Source: Bacteroidota bacterium (lineage in GTDB: Bacteria > Bacteroidota > Bacteroidia > Chitinophagales > Chitinophagaceae). Taken from it: 6,972 bases of DNA. Position 1 is the first letter of the stretch, and the number at the start of each line of letters is the position of its first letter. The notes below the pieces were generated by a model that had not been told where the DNA came from, did not search any database, and saw only the letters and a program-made list of their open reading frames with translations. Shown one piece after another: positions 6,193 through 6,972 of this stretch. Position numbers and translations under genes: made by a program. The DNA lies in contig CANHOY010000085.1 of assembly GCA_947462495.1 (NCBI GenBank), positions 1 through 6,972 on the forward strand. Direction: 5' to 3'.

Positions 6193-6972
6193 GCCTACCT
6201 GATCTTGAGTTAATTTCCCATCAACTTTTCTCCAAATATTTAATGGATTGTTATTTTGTAAAGCCAATGGCAATAAGTGCATAGGCCAGTTTTGAAAAGA
6301 GATAGGACGTAACCATCTTTTCACTGCATTCACCCCTACTGCTGTAAATCTGCTATCGGTAGTGGCAGGATAAGGACCTCCATGTACCATGCTATCACAA
6401 ACTTCAACACCCGTAGGTACTCCATTAATTAAAACACGACCTGCAATACTTAATGATAAGTTTAATAACTCGGGATGGCTCGCAAAGTCTTGATCGCTTC
6501 CCATAATGGTGGTAGATATTTGTCCCTGAACACTTTTCCATACTTGCTTTAATTGTTCCATAGAACTACATTCAACAAGTATAGAATACGGGCCAAAAAC
6601 TTCTTCCGCTAAATTGGGATTGCTTAAAAAGGTAACAGCCTCCACTGAAGTTAATACCGGGAAACCATTATCGGAAGTAGGTGTATTAGTAGTTAAGCAA
6701 GTAATACCCTTTTGCGAAAGTGCATGGCTACTATTTTTAAAATAAGCAGACTGTATTCCTTCATGCAACATGGGTGATGGAGCAATCAGATTCATTTCGG
6801 CAGCCAATGTATTTTTAAAATTATTTAAGGCTTCGCTTTTTACACCGATTAAAATTCCTGGATTGGTACAAAATTGTCCCATGCCTAAAGTAATAGAAAC
6901 TGAGTAATTTTTTGCAATCGTTGGAGCATTATTCACCAATGCGTCTTCCAATAAAACTACTGGATTCACGCT
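6190..6972 (-). CDS. Alpha-ketoglutaric semialdehyde dehydrogenase (2,5-dioxovalerate dehydrogenase), C-terminal part
   Basis: This aldehyde dehydrogenase oxidises alpha-ketoglutaric semialdehyde to alpha-ketoglutarate with NAD(P)+, the last step of hydroxyproline (and of some sugar-acid) catabolism. About 260 residues are visible, and the N-terminal cofactor half lies beyond the right edge. The window opens with SVNPVVLL, the KGSADH version of the segment just after the general-base Glu, which should fall about two codons outside. GQFCTNPG carries the nucleophilic Cys (codon 6870-6868). EEVFGPYSILVE is the usual ALDH motif binding the nicotinamide ribose. GVEVCDSMVHGGPYPATTDS and KRWLRPISFQNWP are typical of the KGSADH subfamily (cd07129-like) rather than of general ALDHs. 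GTG at 6969 is an internal Val, not a start. The gene ends at TAA 6192-6190, facing the AGMO-like gene. Linkage to an epimerase and a D-amino acid dehydrogenase points to the hydroxyproline route, with glucarate or pentose use as the alternative. Confidence 0.92.
   Translation of the reverse strand, partial: SVNPVVLLEDALVNNAPTIAKNYSVSITLGMGQFCTNPGILIGVKSEALNNFKNTLAAEMNLIAPSPMLHEGIQSAYFKNSSHALSQKGITCLTTNTPTSDNGFPVLTSVEAVTFLSNPNLAEEVFGPYSILVECSSMEQLKQVWKSVQGQISTTIMGSDQDFASHPELLNLSLSIAGRVLINGVPTGVEVCDSMVHGGPYPATTDSRFTAVGVNAVKRWLRPISFQNWPMHLLPLALQNNNPLNIWRKVDGKLTQDQVG

Noticed and set aside
6967..6969. GTG as the start of the aldehyde dehydrogenase
   Set aside because: The codon is the Val in the conserved SVNPV motif in mid-protein; the gene runs off the window rather than starting here.

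Overview
The window looks like chromosomal DNA of an AT-rich member of the Bacteroidota, perhaps a Chitinophagaceae-like lineage, although the exact taxon cannot be fixed from sequence alone. The evidence is the AT-rich, TTA-for-Leu codon use, A/T-rich leaders without Shine-Dalgarno sequences, at least one good match to the Bacteroidota promoter pattern (TTG, about 20 nt, TAnnTTTG), and a bacillithiol cysteine ligase (BshC) of the type common in that phylum. Coding density is high and no stretch over 300 bases lacks a gene. I see no tRNA, rRNA, CRISPR array or mobile element.

Layout: positions 1-110 hold what may be the 5' end of a leftward membrane-protein gene running off the window. purE (170-691, +) encodes the purine-pathway N5-CAIR mutase and ends at a small hairpin terminator. 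Three leftward genes follow, in transcription order: a hydroxyproline 2-epimerase (4765-3713), a DadA-like FAD D-hydroxyproline dehydrogenase (3631-2378) and bshC (2378-750). The last two share one base (TAATG). Divergent from the epimerase is a rightward membrane di-iron hydroxylase resembling alkylglycerol monooxygenase (4825-6117). At the right edge is the C-terminal two thirds or so of a leftward alpha-ketoglutaric semialdehyde dehydrogenase (6190 to beyond 6972).

The epimerase, dehydrogenase and aldehyde dehydrogenase are three of the four steps of the bacterial trans-4-hydroxy-L-proline route: epimerisation to cis-4-hydroxy-D-proline, oxidation to pyrroline-4-hydroxy-2-carboxylate, deamination to alpha-ketoglutaric semialdehyde, then oxidation to alpha-ketoglutarate. 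The deaminase (DapA-family HypD) is not in the window and may lie just beyond the right edge. The organism can therefore probably use hydroxyproline from collagen-like or plant/algal wall glycoproteins. The main oddities are the tight coupling of a bacillithiol gene to the catabolic dehydrogenase, and an AGMO-like lipid hydroxylase placed inside the hydroxyproline locus. I did not find a clearly new multi-gene system.
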